This document shows positions 40,705 through 52,267 of a stretch of 64,000 bases of DNA, in pieces. This DNA comes from Leptidea sinapis. Lineage: Eukaryota; Arthropoda; Insecta; Lepidoptera; Pieridae. The stretch's first letter is position 1. Each line of letters starts with the position of its first letter. Where the stretch lies: assembly GCF_905404315.1 (NCBI RefSeq), contig NC_066266.1, forward strand, positions 3,603,501 through 3,667,500, written 5' to 3'. Below the pieces are notes generated by a model. It did not search any database, had not been told where the DNA came from, and saw only the letters and a list, made by a program, of their open reading frames with translations. A program made the position numbers and the translations under genes.

Positions 40705-40900
40705 TTATGAGCAAAGGTGACGAAACGCGCGATGAATGTTCAGCTGATGGTAAGTGATACGCCCTGTCTATTATAATGGAGTGACGCCCAGGATACTGGA
40801 TAGAACCCAAAATTATGACCGGCATCGGAATTGCGCTCCTCACTTGGAGACATAAAAACTTTCTTCTAGAAATGTCACTCGTTATAGCGCCCTTCAAACC
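40705..40900 (-). repeat. Family A copy, decayed
   Basis: Reverse copy with gttcagctgatggtaagtga and acgccctgtctattataatg. Ends near the tagcgcccttcaaacc block. Confidence 0.6.
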
Positions 40901-40904
40901 AAAA

Positions 40905-41640
40905 TAAAACCAAACAATAAAATAGAAAATAAATTTGAATTAAGAAGAGTGTAAAAAATTTAATGAATTATATGAATTAATAATAATGTAAATAAGAAAA
41001 AATGAATCTTAATTTTAAAAAAGCGTGTTTCTTATAATTTCATTAATTCTTGCTTATATTGTTGAATTAGAAAATCTATTTGGTTTTCGATAATTTGTTA
41101 ATATTACACGAATCGGTTAAAGATAATGATTGGAAATTAAAATTAACATCAATTCCAGCCTTATCGACTATATCTTGCTTATCAAATTAGTGAATTGTCA
41201 TCGGTCCTCGATAAATCTACAAAGTTTGAGTGAAATCGCGCCCAAAGGAGACAGGTTACAAGCAAACATAGGTAGGATTTTTTTTTCTTTATGAAAATAA
41301 GGGACGAGACGAGCAGGACGTTCAACTGATGGTCATTGATACGCCTTACCCATTACAATGCAGTACCGCTCAGGATTCTTAAAGAACCGAATAAATCTGA
41401 CCAACACCACAATTGCGCTCGTCACCTTGAGACATAAGATGTTAAGTCTCATTAACCCAGTAATTTCACTAGCTACGGCGCCCTTCAGTCCGAAACACAG
41501 TAATGTTTACACATTATTGCTTCACGGCAGAAATCGATGCCGTTACGGTAGGTACCCATAATCTAGCCGGCTTCCTATGCAAATGAGCCTCCCACTGGTA
41601 GGTACAGGTGAAGCTAATAAAAAGCGTGTTAAAAGTGGGT
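40905..41640. mobile_element. Repeat family F interrupted by a family A copy
   Basis: Left part (40905-41280) includes tgtcatcggtcctcgataaa and aaatcgcgcccaaaggagac. Right part (41599-41640) is acaggtgaagctaataaaaa. These flank each other directly in the copy at 62690-62850 (atacaggtgaagctaatata). The family A insert is flanked by a 6-bp duplication. Confidence 0.65.
41281..41598 (-). repeat. Family A copy with visible target duplication
   Basis: Starts with a T-rich run (A tail on the minus strand), ends cctcccactgg. taggta is present at 41269-41274 and 41599-41604. A tail plus target duplication of non-fixed type indicates LINE-driven retroposition. Confidence 0.7.
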
Positions 41641-41780
41641 GAGTGTACTTAATTTGTACGCACGCACGAAGTTATTTCTTCTTTGGCATAATAAAACAAA
41701 AATACTGCCTGTATCCCTGCAACTTCACGCTAATCCCATACAAAGGCTTTAAGTTGTACTTATGACGATTTTATATTATA

Positions 41781-42042
41781 CTAGCTGACCCAGCAAACGT
41801 TGTATTGCCGATATTCAAATCGCGATACAAAAGTAACTGTTGATCGTAGATGGGTGAAAATTTGAAGTTGTATGTATTTTTTAATGCTGACTCATAATCA
41901 AATTAAAAAAAAATATTAAAAAAATAGATGTTGTCCGATTCTCAGACCTACCCTATATGCAAATCAAAATAATAAGAATTGGTCAAGCCGTTTCGGAGGA
42001 GTTCAAAGTTTAAACCCAGACACGAGAATTTTATATATTAGA
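41781..42042 (-). mobile_element. Helitron-like element (family H2), reverse
   Basis: CTAG (41781-41784) at one end, GA (TC on the minus strand) at 42041-42042. The interior matches 36474-36771 with a deletion near the middle. Confidence 0.65.
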
Positions 42043-42144
42043 TATTTAATACATAAGTTGTGTTGTTTTGAATTCTTCGAGCTTAATGAGTTAACTGTTC
42101 TATGTTTTTGATCTCCTTGAGCTCAAAACTCTTGGAAAAGTGTA

Positions 42145-42630
42145 ATAAATCACTATTTTTTGGATTTTCAATCGGCAATAACTATTGAATGAATGAACCG
42201 ATTTTCACGTGGTTATTTGACCCTCATAAAGAATCTTTGAGTTTCAAGTGATCGAACTCGGAAATTCAAAATAATTCGGTTTACTTTCGAGAACGATGAC
42301 TCACGAACGAATCTAGCGGTCTGAATCGTATTCAAAATCTAAGCTTGGTCAAGCCCTTTCGAATGGCTTCAACCACGATGAAATTGGTCGAGCCGTTCTT
42401 AAGTTAAAAGAGGATTATATACTTCCTTACATACATACTTGTGTGTGCACACACACATAAATACATACAGACGTACGGACACCATCGCAGGAATAGTAGT
42501 AAGTTTCCTAGGACCTTTAAACGTCGAGATCTGATGAAATCTCGATTTTCGAAAAATGGGCTAAACCCAATAACTTTCCGAATTTTCGAAAACTTTAAAT
42601 TTTCTTAGCAGGAAGTTAAAAATTATTCCT
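42145..42630. repeat. Dispersed repeat with GT/AC microsatellite
   Basis: Contains cgtacggacaccatcgcagg and ends attttcttagcaggaagtta, wording common to an insect-wide short repeat. The gtgtgtgcacacacac block at 42451-42466 is a palindromic microsatellite. Confidence 0.4.
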
Positions 42631-42639
42631 CGTGCAATT

Positions 42640-42970
42640 TTACGTTTGTAGAAAACCAATGAAAATATTATTATACCGCATAAATATTTAGTTAAATAAA
42701 GTGTAATTAAATATCATTAAATTATTTTTATATAATTAGAAATTACTTAATTATGTTTTTTTATTTTTAAACTTCTATATAAATTGAAATTCATTTCATT
42801 CTCGTCCATTGATTTTGGTTCAGTAGACATATGAGTTATAAGAGGCTTGGTAGCTGAAGTATGATACAAATGGTTGTCTAGTTGACCAGCTAACGTCAGG
42901 GTGTCAAATTTTCGTGACGATGTGCGCGCGCATCGTAAAAATTCACTCTAATAATTTTCCCCTAGCACGC
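42640..42970 (+). repeat. Repeat family E copy
   Basis: Runs in parallel with 46705-47045 for about 320 bases: accaatgaaaatattattat, ttcattctcgtccattgatt, gttcagtagacatatgagtt, and gcgcgcatcgtaaaaattca. Non-coding. Confidence 0.65.
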
Positions 42971-44619
42971 CAAAAGAAGTGTAACTACTAAAGGCACCGC
43001 TGCGGTAACCACCTAGCTTGGTAAATTTTACAGAATATTATTATTTAATTATACATTAGACAAACTTACTCAAAGAAAATGAAAGCTACCCATCATAAAT
43101 CGTCAGTATATTCATCTGTCTGTATCGAAAATTAAATGTTCAAACCGCGCTCAAAATGTCGTATTCCACAAAAAAAAAGAATCACGACAACATTGACATA
43201 TTTTTTCTAAGCGAAGACCCATTGCTCGTGGATTTTCGGCCGGTATCAGTTGTCAAATTAGACGCTGTGTGTTCGATATTTAACACTTTGACACTGACAG
43301 CTAATCCCCGTACAAATAATTTCTTTTTTTTTCTCTGCGGTCGGATGTCATGGCTGCCGAATAATCCTTTTAAACGTGGGCTCTTAGCTGCATCAAATTT
43401 CTTCGACTTGTAAAAACTCGTATTCAGAATCTAATTCAGAAAACGTAAATAGTGTAGGATTATTAAATGGTTAATATATCCAGCCTACATTTAACTACTT
43501 TTTACATATTTCTCATTATGAGTTCTGTTAAAATGTAATTTTTATACTAGGTTTGCCTATATGCGTCTATGTATGCATGTATATGTATGCATGTTTGTAA
43601 CGGAATATAGAATAGTATTATATGTAACAGTTGTATAATGAGGGTGAAAAAACACGAGTGGCGTAGGTTGCGCATCGCAATGAATGACGCCACGAGCGTA
43701 ATAAGTCACAAGTTTTCGAGTTGCCGCTTAAATAGGCGGGAAATGTATTGTAAGTAATTATCTCTGGTGAGTAATCATTTTTCCTTCAAGGAATGGCAAA
43801 GGTACACCCATACAGCCAACGCGGGAAAATGGAATAATTACAAAATATACCTAGCAGCATCTTGACAAATTATATTAACATGTTTTTTCTTAAGTGGACA
43901 TTTAATTAATATAATATGAAAATATTATGTATTTAATATGAAAGTGCTACATATTACGCAATATTTCTATGAACCTACCACACCTAACCCAGATTTAGTT
44001 GTCTGTGGCATCAAACAACTGTGCTGTTTTGGCGACATTTAATGAACGTAGTGTTTAAATTCTCTTTGACATTTAAACAATGCTTCTTTAAGCCATAGAG
44101 TATAGAATTTTTCAAAGAGTCAATAAAGTATGTACATAAATTAGTTATCGTGGCTGTATAAATGACAGATAAAAGTAGAGAAGTAGAAAAATGTGATTTT
44201 CATCCATTACAAGACGTCTGATTATCTGATAATTTGGAATTATATGATAACAAGTATCAAGGACCGATGACAAAACAATTTATATTCGTTTCTTTAGCCT
44301 TTTAAAAATCGAGATAATTAAAGAAAAGAATACGATTTATAAATGAATTGAGACTTTTTAATTACTTACTACTAATTACTTAACTTACATATTACTTTTT
44401 AATTCGAGTTTTTTGATACATACTTTATTATACTTTAGATAATCTATACGTCCTAGATAAATCCTCTTTGGAGGAGGGCTATTATCCTCTATCCCCGCGT
44501 ACACTAAGGACAGCTCATGAACTCCAGTGAGGGAGCGAGGTGTGTGCGTCGAAGCATATTCCCAGGATTCCATCATATCCGGGGAGACGGGTCAAAAACC
44601 CGTCCTGACCGCTAAGCAC
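42971..44619. other. AT-rich, no supported gene
   Basis: About 1.6 kb. A plus-strand frame at 43156-43413 has no recognisable domain. Around 44245-44290 tatcaaggaccgatgacaaa hints at an old family F end. Otherwise nothing. Confidence 0.45.
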
Positions 44620-44835
44620 AACAATCTCAATATGGTGGTAGAATTAGATCGGGTCTACCACCACCACCGCTTTACTGTGTAGAAACGGACTCCCACATAA
44701 ACTACCACCCATGTTCGGCTGCCAAAGCCCCCGCCCGGTTTCACTGTAAAAGCCTTTAGGGCTATCAGCACAGAGGGTTTATAGTCAGGGAGGTTTATAG
44801 CGTTTACACCCGAGCCCGACATATGGGCCCCATTT
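44620..44835 (-). repeat. Family G GC-rich repeat, reverse
   Basis: actaccacccatgttcggct, cactgtaaaagcctttaggg and gtttacacccgagcccgaca mirror 23880-24000. A weaker trace occurs near 56815-56870 (cttcactgtaagagcctttg). Confidence 0.5.
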
Positions 44836-44894
44836 CGGGGTGTTCAATACGTAAATGTATTTTCCTCTTCTCGAATAAAAAAAGACAATGCATG

Positions 44895-45065
44895 TCAACA
44901 GGCCAGGTTTATTACTTTAGTGTGCATGGCAATCTATGTCTTACACTCGCGATACGAATGTTACTTTAGTGTACGTGCGTTGCTGAAAATAGAGGTTAAC
45001 AATTCACCGCTTTTTATTTCGTAGTGTTGAAGCTGTTACAGCATATCTAGACGTCTAAATTGCCT
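44895..45065 (-). repeat. Repeat family D copy, reverse
   Basis: ggtttattactttagtgtgc, cactcgcgatacgaatg, gcatatctagacgtc align with 39765-39943. Confidence 0.6.
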
Positions 45066-46704
45066 AAGACTTACGCTTTTGAAAAAAAAAACTTATCTAA
45101 TTTTGATCTCTCAGTCAGGTTTTTGATATTAAAACTTCTTTTGGTAGCACATTTTATTTTGAAGGAATTGAATGAGACTGATATGTCACGCTTAGATAAG
45201 TAACGTTCGATCAGGTTATTACCCCGACTGATTGGCACACTTTCCAGCTATAGGAGCGTGATAACTCACAGCAAAATTTACCGAAGTGGGTACACAATTA
45301 TAATAATAAATATTTAAAATGATATTACTTTATGAATATAGAATCAAGAATCATAGAATTAATCACACTCTGATTTTTGATCATTTATGTCAATTTAAGC
45401 CAAAAAATGATTAAAATAAAATATATTATCGATAGAAAAAAAAACAGACAAAGTAGACCTTTGTGTAATGTTCTAGAACATTACACGTTAGTAGTAGAAG
45501 TTTATTTGACTGGTTTGTTAGTTTTGTAGAAACTGCAAAGAATTTACAGCGCAATATTGTGCCAGACATCGTTTTTTATCAATTTTTTTCTAAATGAATT
45601 CATAAAAACGTTCTATGTACAGTCCTTAGTACACAATCAGATCTTTTTAGTAATATTTTAATTTATTATGAAGAGTCGTAAACTTGTACCTGCCACTTTC
45701 CACTTCTATCTAACTTTCAGTGCGAAAAGGCAATGGCAAGTATGCCATACAGCCTCTTTACATTATAATGTAAATGACGTTGTCTAGTTTGTAACCATTT
45801 CTGGATGAATAATTGTGGAATAGACACTGATTGGTATCGACGAATTCGCACGTCTACCCGTATCAAACTCCTTCTAAGTTCAAAAGCTATTGTGAAATAA
45901 AAGCAAATCATTGATCGACGATAAATATAACCTATTTTAATTCACACACGGAATCAGGTGGCGCGGCACTTGCAGTGACACTGACATTTGAATCGATCAA
46001 AATCACACCCATTGAATTTGTCAAATAGAATTCGAATTTCGAAAATATTTGGTTTTTTATTTCATTTTTATGAGTCATTGTGATTCGGTGTGGCCACGTC
46101 GAAAATGCGTTTCTCGTGTAATCCTCAGGGGATATGGATTATTAAATTTTTTCTTCTATCAATTATTTTTTGATGTGGGATATGCGTTGGAGGTATTTTG
46201 TACGCCTTATTTAGTTTTTGTCAACCTTACCATTCAGGTATGACAATTTATTTTCAATTTAGTTGACATTCAAGTCTTGTACTCTGTTCTCATTAAAGTC
46301 TCAAGCTAATTACTTTTTATTTTATCAAAAACAGAGAAAAATGGCTTCTTTTATAAATCCAGTATAAAAGTACTGGATTTTATCATCGGCCATGTCTCTG
46401 CCATACCTAATACATGTTGTTTCACATTGTTAAAAATACAACAATTAAATTATTCATGTATTTATGTTATTTGCTGTGGCTTTCTGAACTTCTTCTCTGA
46501 GTGTAAACTTTCGCTGTGCCAAAACTTATCTAGAAAGGGATCAAAAGCTGTCGCATGACTTACATGAATATTATTAGTATAGAGTTTGATATAAAAAGGT
46601 GTGTGTATGCACTTTAAGTACATATTATGTGCGCACGCAAGAAGGTAGGTTCATTCATGTTTAGCGTAAGTTAAAAAATCCTAATAAATATTCTATTTTA
46701 CATT
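45066..46704. other. AT-rich, no supported gene
   Basis: Short frames only (for example 46049-46243 plus, hydrophobic by AT bias). Confidence 0.45.
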
Positions 46705-47045
46705 AGTAGAAAAAACAGTATTGTAATAAGGAGGTATTATTAAATACAACCAATGAAGATATTGTTACACCGCATAATTTAGTTGATGTTTTCTTAAAAA
46801 CAATTATTCTATTTTCTTATACATTTAGAAATAAATAAATTAAAATTATTTTACAATTTATATATATTGAAATTTATTTAATTCTCGTCCATTTGTTGTG
46901 GTTCAGTAGACATATGCTTTACAAGAAACTTATGGAAGCTGAAGTAGGATACATATTATGGTCTAGTTGACAAACTAACGGCGGGATGTCGAATTTGAGT
47001 GTCAGTGTGCGCGAGCATCGTAAAAATTCACTGTGATAATTTATT
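46705..47045 (+). repeat. Repeat family E copy
   Basis: Parallel to 42640-42970. Shares ttcagtagacatatg and gcgagcatcgtaaaaattca. Confidence 0.65.
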
Positions 47046-48224
47046 AGTTAGGAGATGGGTGAGCTTGTATCTAAATTGTATCTAAATACGAGTACAAAGG
47101 ATTATTCTTATTACTAATGTTTCTTGTTGCTAAGTACCACTAAATTACATGTAAGTTTTCTCTTAAAGAGAAGGCCATTGTGCAATGGCTATGCTACCGG
47201 GACATATATCGCGCCAAAAGAATTCGTATAACTTCAAAATCAATGTTTGTTTGAATCTGTCGAATGTTATTAAGTCTCGTTAGCCAGTTATTCACTGCTA
47301 ACGTGACTTAATAACACACCGAAAAACAGTAATGCTTGCACATTTCTGATACACGATAAATAAACTACCTACGACCAGGCTCGATAAGCAGACAAGTTAA
47401 AATACCAACATGACAGTTATCTTGAAGTTGACAGAACTTCGTCATGAACCCCTATGAAGTCTATTAATTATGTCTACAAACAAACCCAGTTCACCGCGAA
47501 AAGCCTGCAATAATTAAATAAGCAGTCCTATCAACTCGCTACACTTACAAGAAACCGTATAAATACAGAAAACGCAGAGTCACGCACAAAAACAGTGTAA
47601 CTTATGCTTCTAAATTCCATTGTAGATCAATAGTTGGACAAGATGTCCACAGACAATGCGATTCTTAAAAATAAACAACCATGAGCTTCCATTTTTAAAT
47701 CGTTGGTTTGAATTTAAAAAAAAGTTCATCATAGACAACGAGGCGCTTTTTGAATTTGGAATGCTATGGATGTCACACGCACAATTATTTATTAATTGTA
47801 ATTGATTTACTCGGACTTTGAAATGTGTTTTACTGTATTTATTATGTACTATTTGCTTGTTTGGATGAGAAATTTATATATTATGTGCATAAAGTACCTT
47901 TAAGAATGTACATAATATAGGTTTTATTTTATTTCAATCGTAGATAGGTACCTACCATTTTTTTTTAACATTGTACATTGTCATGTATTGTTGAAGTACG
48001 AATAGCCGTAGTGCGGGTAAACTAATTTATCAATGTGTTATGAGTCCACCACAGCTACAAACTAAGGTATGGTATAAAAGTAATCTCATTAGCGGGCAGG
48101 CAACGTAGCTATCGCTTTAAATGTGTTTACTAAGTGGAACTTCTTTACTGTAGGTGTATCAAATATCATTTTATCACATCAACACTGACAGAACGTTTTC
48201 TGAAATAAAAATACTTGATTATTG
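47046..48224. other. AT-rich with a faint family A trace
   Basis: 47265-47350 is a decayed reverse family A middle (gttattaagtctcgttagcc, acagtaatgcttgcacattt). Otherwise nothing. Confidence 0.45.
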
Positions 48225-48325
48225 CGATTTATTATGGAAAAGGAAGGCAAAGTGATGATAAAAGACCACCGGAGCTTATACCCAACACTAGAGGAATCAA
48301 AACAGCGTTGCCGACCTTAACAAAC
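48225..48325 (-). mobile_element. LINE family J3-related tail scrap
   Basis: attatggaaaaggaaggcaaa, acactagaggaatcaaaaca and gcgttgccgacctta parallel 11005-11115 with many changes. Confidence 0.45.
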
Positions 48326-48394
48326 CGAAAACACATTACGGGCGGGCGAAGATCGAACCGGGAGCTCCGTGGTGAGAGTCAACCTTCGATCATT

Positions 48395-48600
48395 TATACG
48401 TCTATATTAGCTATGACAACTGTGAAAATGTCGAATTAAATGAATTTAGGACTAACCTCTATTTGAGCAATTCACGCACACTAACAGTGTCATACAAATC
48501 GCGAGTGTAAGAAGTGGCCTGTCACGCACACTAAACTAATATTCCTGGCCTGCCTTTATCGGTTTTCTAACAGCAAGAGACTCTCTCTAAGCTTCAACCA
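48395..48600 (+). repeat. Repeat family D copy
   Basis: cgtctatattagctatgaca, gagcaattcacgcacactaa, atacaaatcgcgagtgtaag, actaatattcctggcctgcc. Longest plus-strand copy. Confidence 0.6.
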
Positions 48601-49554
48601 ATTGCGTCACCGACGCTATGATTTTATAAAATCTCTTCAAAATATTTATCCCATCCATAATATAATGATGTCACTAATTGAATTTACAGGGGTGTTAAAA
48701 ATGCTAAAGTAAAAAATCACAGGATTGGTCATTTTCTTAATCGCCCCAAGGGCCCGAAGAGATATCATTTTAAAATAAAAAAAGATAAAATTCAATAGAA
48801 AATTAACATGTTAATAATTATAAAATATATTCATCAAATAAAGCTCACACAGACAGCCCTTAACATAAAGCTATGGCGGTCACAAAAGCGCGCGTAAAAT
48901 ATTTTGATGTTTGACAACTGTCAAACTTTGACGTCCAGATCAATAGTTAGATACAGACTATGTATTTATGTAACGGCTCAACTACTCCTTGTCGTATACA
49001 AAAATATTTCAAGATGAGATCTTTATCAGTTTTTATGATCGTATGCCTATTTGTTTTCTTAAAATGTGAGTAGTTTGCTACCGGATACTACTTACATGAC
49101 GTCATTACTATTGCACAACTTTCTAGTGAGCAGAACTTGCATGTAGGTAATCTAGAATTACATTTTTTATTATAATTTTATGTAACCCGATGTTTCGTGA
49201 CTTTTGCAGAGCACGTTTTCAGGTTACTGCTGTTTATGCTACTACGCAAAAACCTAATGTAAAATAGTATCAATTACACGTGTCTTAACCTTTTTAGAAA
49301 TATTTTATTTTAACTTTTAAGACTAATTAAAAAGTCCAATTTCGAATTATCTTTAAAAAAAATTAACTAAATACCATATACTTAGAATATACTCGCTTAT
49401 AGACTAACACCCCAAGAATGAGTGACCAGTTTTAATGAGTTAGTGGTTTGATATTCAAAACACTAAGTAGCTAGTATCAAACATGGCTGACTGTTTATGA
49501 CTTGTCAATTAAAGTCGGTTACAGGAACAATAGATTCCCTTTTCTATCTTGCTG
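48601..49554. other. AT-rich, no supported gene
   Basis: Nothing recognised apart from ttgacaactgtcaaactttg near 48913, a local palindrome. Confidence 0.45.
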
Positions 49555-49852
49555 TATACGTTCTTCTTCCTGAGGTGCCATCTCCTACCGGAGGTCGGCT
49601 ATCATCAGTGCTATTTTTATTTTTGACACAGCAGCTCGGAACACGGATCCAGTGCTAAGGTTCAACCATGTCTGGAGAATATTAAGCCACGAAGTACGCC
49701 TTCTTCCGGGAGAACGCTTTCTCTGGATTTTCCCTTGCATGATCAGTTGGAGCAGGTTGTATTTATCATTACGCATTATGTGACCAAAGTACACATATGT
49801 ACATGATTTCACACTGTACAAAAGAACCGAAAACACAAAGCAAAGTGCCAAC
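49555..49852 (-). mobile_element. RTE-like endonuclease/reverse transcriptase C-terminus (family R2b)
   Basis: The minus frame 49585-49851 reads YFGHIMRNDKYNLLQLIMQG, KIQRKRSPGRRRTSWLNILQ and ends FRAAVSKIKIALMIADLR. Better preserved than 37395. The open frame reaches the junction with the module at 49856. Confidence 0.8.
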
Positions 49853-50190
49853 CAAATTTATTGCCGCCGACGACGTCCGAAAGTAGAGATATTATCATTC
49901 CATAGATAGCATTGATTATTCGTAAATAAGTACCCACTTCATAGTTAAAATACTTTATAGCATAGTTTTTTTTTTTCTTTAAAAGCGATACGAGAACGTG
50001 GGCGAGTTACAAACAGAATTGTGCGATATCATATCGAGTATTCACCATAAAATTATAAGAAAATCAAAAGGCAGCGGACTCATTAAAAGATTGGCGATTT
50101 GCGTAAGACAGGACGGATCATATTTTGGGTTAAGGTCCATGATTCCACACCGTACAAAAGAACCGAAAACACATAGCAACATGCCAACCG
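49804..50190. repeat. 270-bp module between ~49-bp direct repeats
   Basis: 49804-49852 and 50138-50190 are close copies (acaaaagaaccgaaaacaca shared). Between them, 49856-50128 is nearly identical to 52551-52820 (agtagagatattatcattcc, aaacagaattgtgc, aagacagga). The flanking repeats belong to the RTE-like fragment. They look like the duplicated target of an insertion or a local tandem copy. Confidence 0.65.
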
Positions 50191-50534
50191 CATATGTATC
50201 CGTTAGAGATATTCATCTCACTTGTACGCTATGTGCTATTTACCCTAGATTTACAATATAGTATATCACTTCATCATGTCTTCGAATTCGAGCGCTCTGA
50301 AGTTGAGAATTGCCTCTGTGATCATCGAAAGTATACGTTAGTTATTCTTTTTTTATTTGTGATACAAAGTGACGAGACAGCAAGATGTTAAATTATAGCA
50401 TCTAAGTGGTACGCCCTACCCATAAATATGCAGTGCGGCTTAGTTTTCATGAAAATCACATAATTCTAAGCAGCGATTATAATATAAATAAATATAAAAA
50501 TAGCCCTTATTTTTCGACTACAACTTTTCTTCTT
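50191..50534. other. AT-rich, nothing recognised
   Basis: No supported feature. Confidence 0.4.
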
Positions 50535-50833
50535 TTCTCCTTTGCAGAGGATGCCGGCTAGATTATCGGTACCACAACGGTGCCTATCTCTGCCGTGAAG
50601 CAGTAATGTATAAGCATTATTGTGTTTCGGTCTGAAGGGCGCCGTAGCTAGTGAAATTACTGGGAAAATGAGACTTAACATCTTATGTCTCAAGGTGACG
50701 AGCGCAATTGTAGGGCGGCTCAGACGTGTTTTTTTCAATAATCCTGAGCGGTACTGCATTGTAATTGGCATATGCAGAGCGTATGAATTACCATCAACTC
50801 AACGTCCTAATCGTCTTGTCCCTTATTTTCATT
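50535..50833 (+). repeat. Family A copy
   Basis: From ctcctttgcagaggatgccg to cttattttcattaaaaaaat. All three internal pairings are recognisable. Confidence 0.75.
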
Positions 50834-51394
50834 AAAAAAATACATAAGATATTTTAATAAATAATTAAATAGGTAATTACAATAGTTCATGGTACGTTTT
50901 ATTAAAATGCAGTTGTCGCTTCTCTAGCGTAAGCCAGTCCTAAATCTTTCCAAAAATCTCTTTTCCGTGCAAATAAATGTGAAAATGAAAATGAAATGAA
51001 ATGAAATGAAAAATGTTCTTAAAGATATCTCTCTATCTTATGTGGTCTCCCTTTTTGAAGTGAAAATTTCTTGAGCGGCGTTGAGCACTTTTCTTGGAAT
51101 GAGTATAAAATGTTAAACTCGCGTCAGGACACGTGACCTGATCGAAAATTCGTAAGACAGTCGTTGAAATTATGGTTAGACTAACTAAAGATAAACTTTT
51201 TAATGTAAAATAAAATGGCAATTTTGTGTACGATATCGCAATAAATGAATATAGTATTTAACCACATAAATACTGGTACTTTTATACTGGTAAATCAAAG
51301 CAATTCGATTGAGATTAATCTCTAACCATTTCAAAATATTCCACGTTAATGTTCAAGTTTTCAGTTGTGCCGGCACTCCCGGAGTGCAGCCCGA
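50834..51394. repeat. AT-rich with a (GAAAT)n microsatellite
   Basis: 50981-51015 is a short run of gaaat/gaaaat units. Nothing else. Confidence 0.5.
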
Positions 51395-51525
51395 TATTTT
51401 TTTTGTCTCGTGGTACCTACTCTGTTAAATGCTTCGTCCATCTATTATTTTCCATTCTACAAACGTGGCCTGCCCAGTGCCATTTAAGGAGCCTTATTCT
51501 TTTCTGTACATCTACGATTTAGTTT
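51395..51525 (-). mobile_element. RTE-like LINE scrap
   Basis: The minus strand gives DVQKRIRLL-like then K..WAGHV-like sequence (plus-strand acgtggcctgcccagtgcca), the KLKW.WAGH block of RTE-type RT. Confidence 0.5.
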
Positions 51526-51724
51526 TTTTTTATTTTCATTAAATACTAATTATATTGGATAACCTGATACCAAGATCAGATACTTCTTCCCATTTTTCAA
51601 TGCATACAGATTTTTTCTGAACTGCTGATTTTTCATTATTACTTATTATTTTTTATGATTATAATATCATTCATGTGAATAAATACCAATCTAAAAATAA
51701 AGTGATCTGAATCCCATTTGTCAT

Positions 51725-51962
51725 GGGCGTCTGCAATGACTTTCTTAATGATACCACAGATTGGGAATGGAGCGACCACTTTCAAGCTATTAAATAATAA
51801 GTTTAATTGTACGATATTACTTTGTAACCATATTTTTTATGAAAAAAGAAGCCCGCTGAGTTTGTTGCGTCCGTTTTTCTCAGGTCTGACTTTTTGGATT
51901 GGTTGGTAATTTAAGAATTTCAATAAGTGATATCACATATCCCATTTTAAAGAAAAATATTT
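51725..51962 (+). mobile_element. Jockey/CR1-like LINE (J1) 3' end, short
   Basis: ctgcaatgactttcttaatg (INDFLND end of the RT), then the 3' UTR to aagtgatatcacatatccca. Confidence 0.7.
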
Positions 51963-51964
51963 GA

Positions 51965-52250
51965 ATTCTGCTTGGAGTTTCCCTGCGAAATCAAATCAGA
52001 AATGAGGAGATCCGTAGGAGAACCAATGTCACCGACACAGCCCAGTTGATTGCAAAACTGAAGCGGGAGTGGGCGGATATACATCCATATAGTTCGACTG
52101 ACAGATGGTCGTTGGGGCAGTAAAGTCCTCGAATGACGACCTCGTACCGGAAGTCGTAGTGTTGGTAGGCCCCCCACAAGATAGACCGGAGATCTTTGGA
52201 GGGAACCTTTGTGCAGCAGCGGACGTCTTCCGGCTGATGACGATGATGAA
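51965..52250 (+). mobile_element. RTE-like LINE 3' end
   Basis: The plus strand reads GVSLRNQIRNEEIRRRTNVT, DTAQLIAKLKREWAD, then a DRWSLGQ region. It ends with gttggtaggccccccacaag and the agcagcggacgtcttccggc tail. Stops and shifts show decay. Confidence 0.8.
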
Positions 52251-52267
52251 GTGACACTATCAATATA

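Noticed and set aside
42451..42466. gtgtgtgcacacacac as a regulatory palindrome
   Set aside because: A plain dinucleotide microsatellite turned into a palindrome; no further support.
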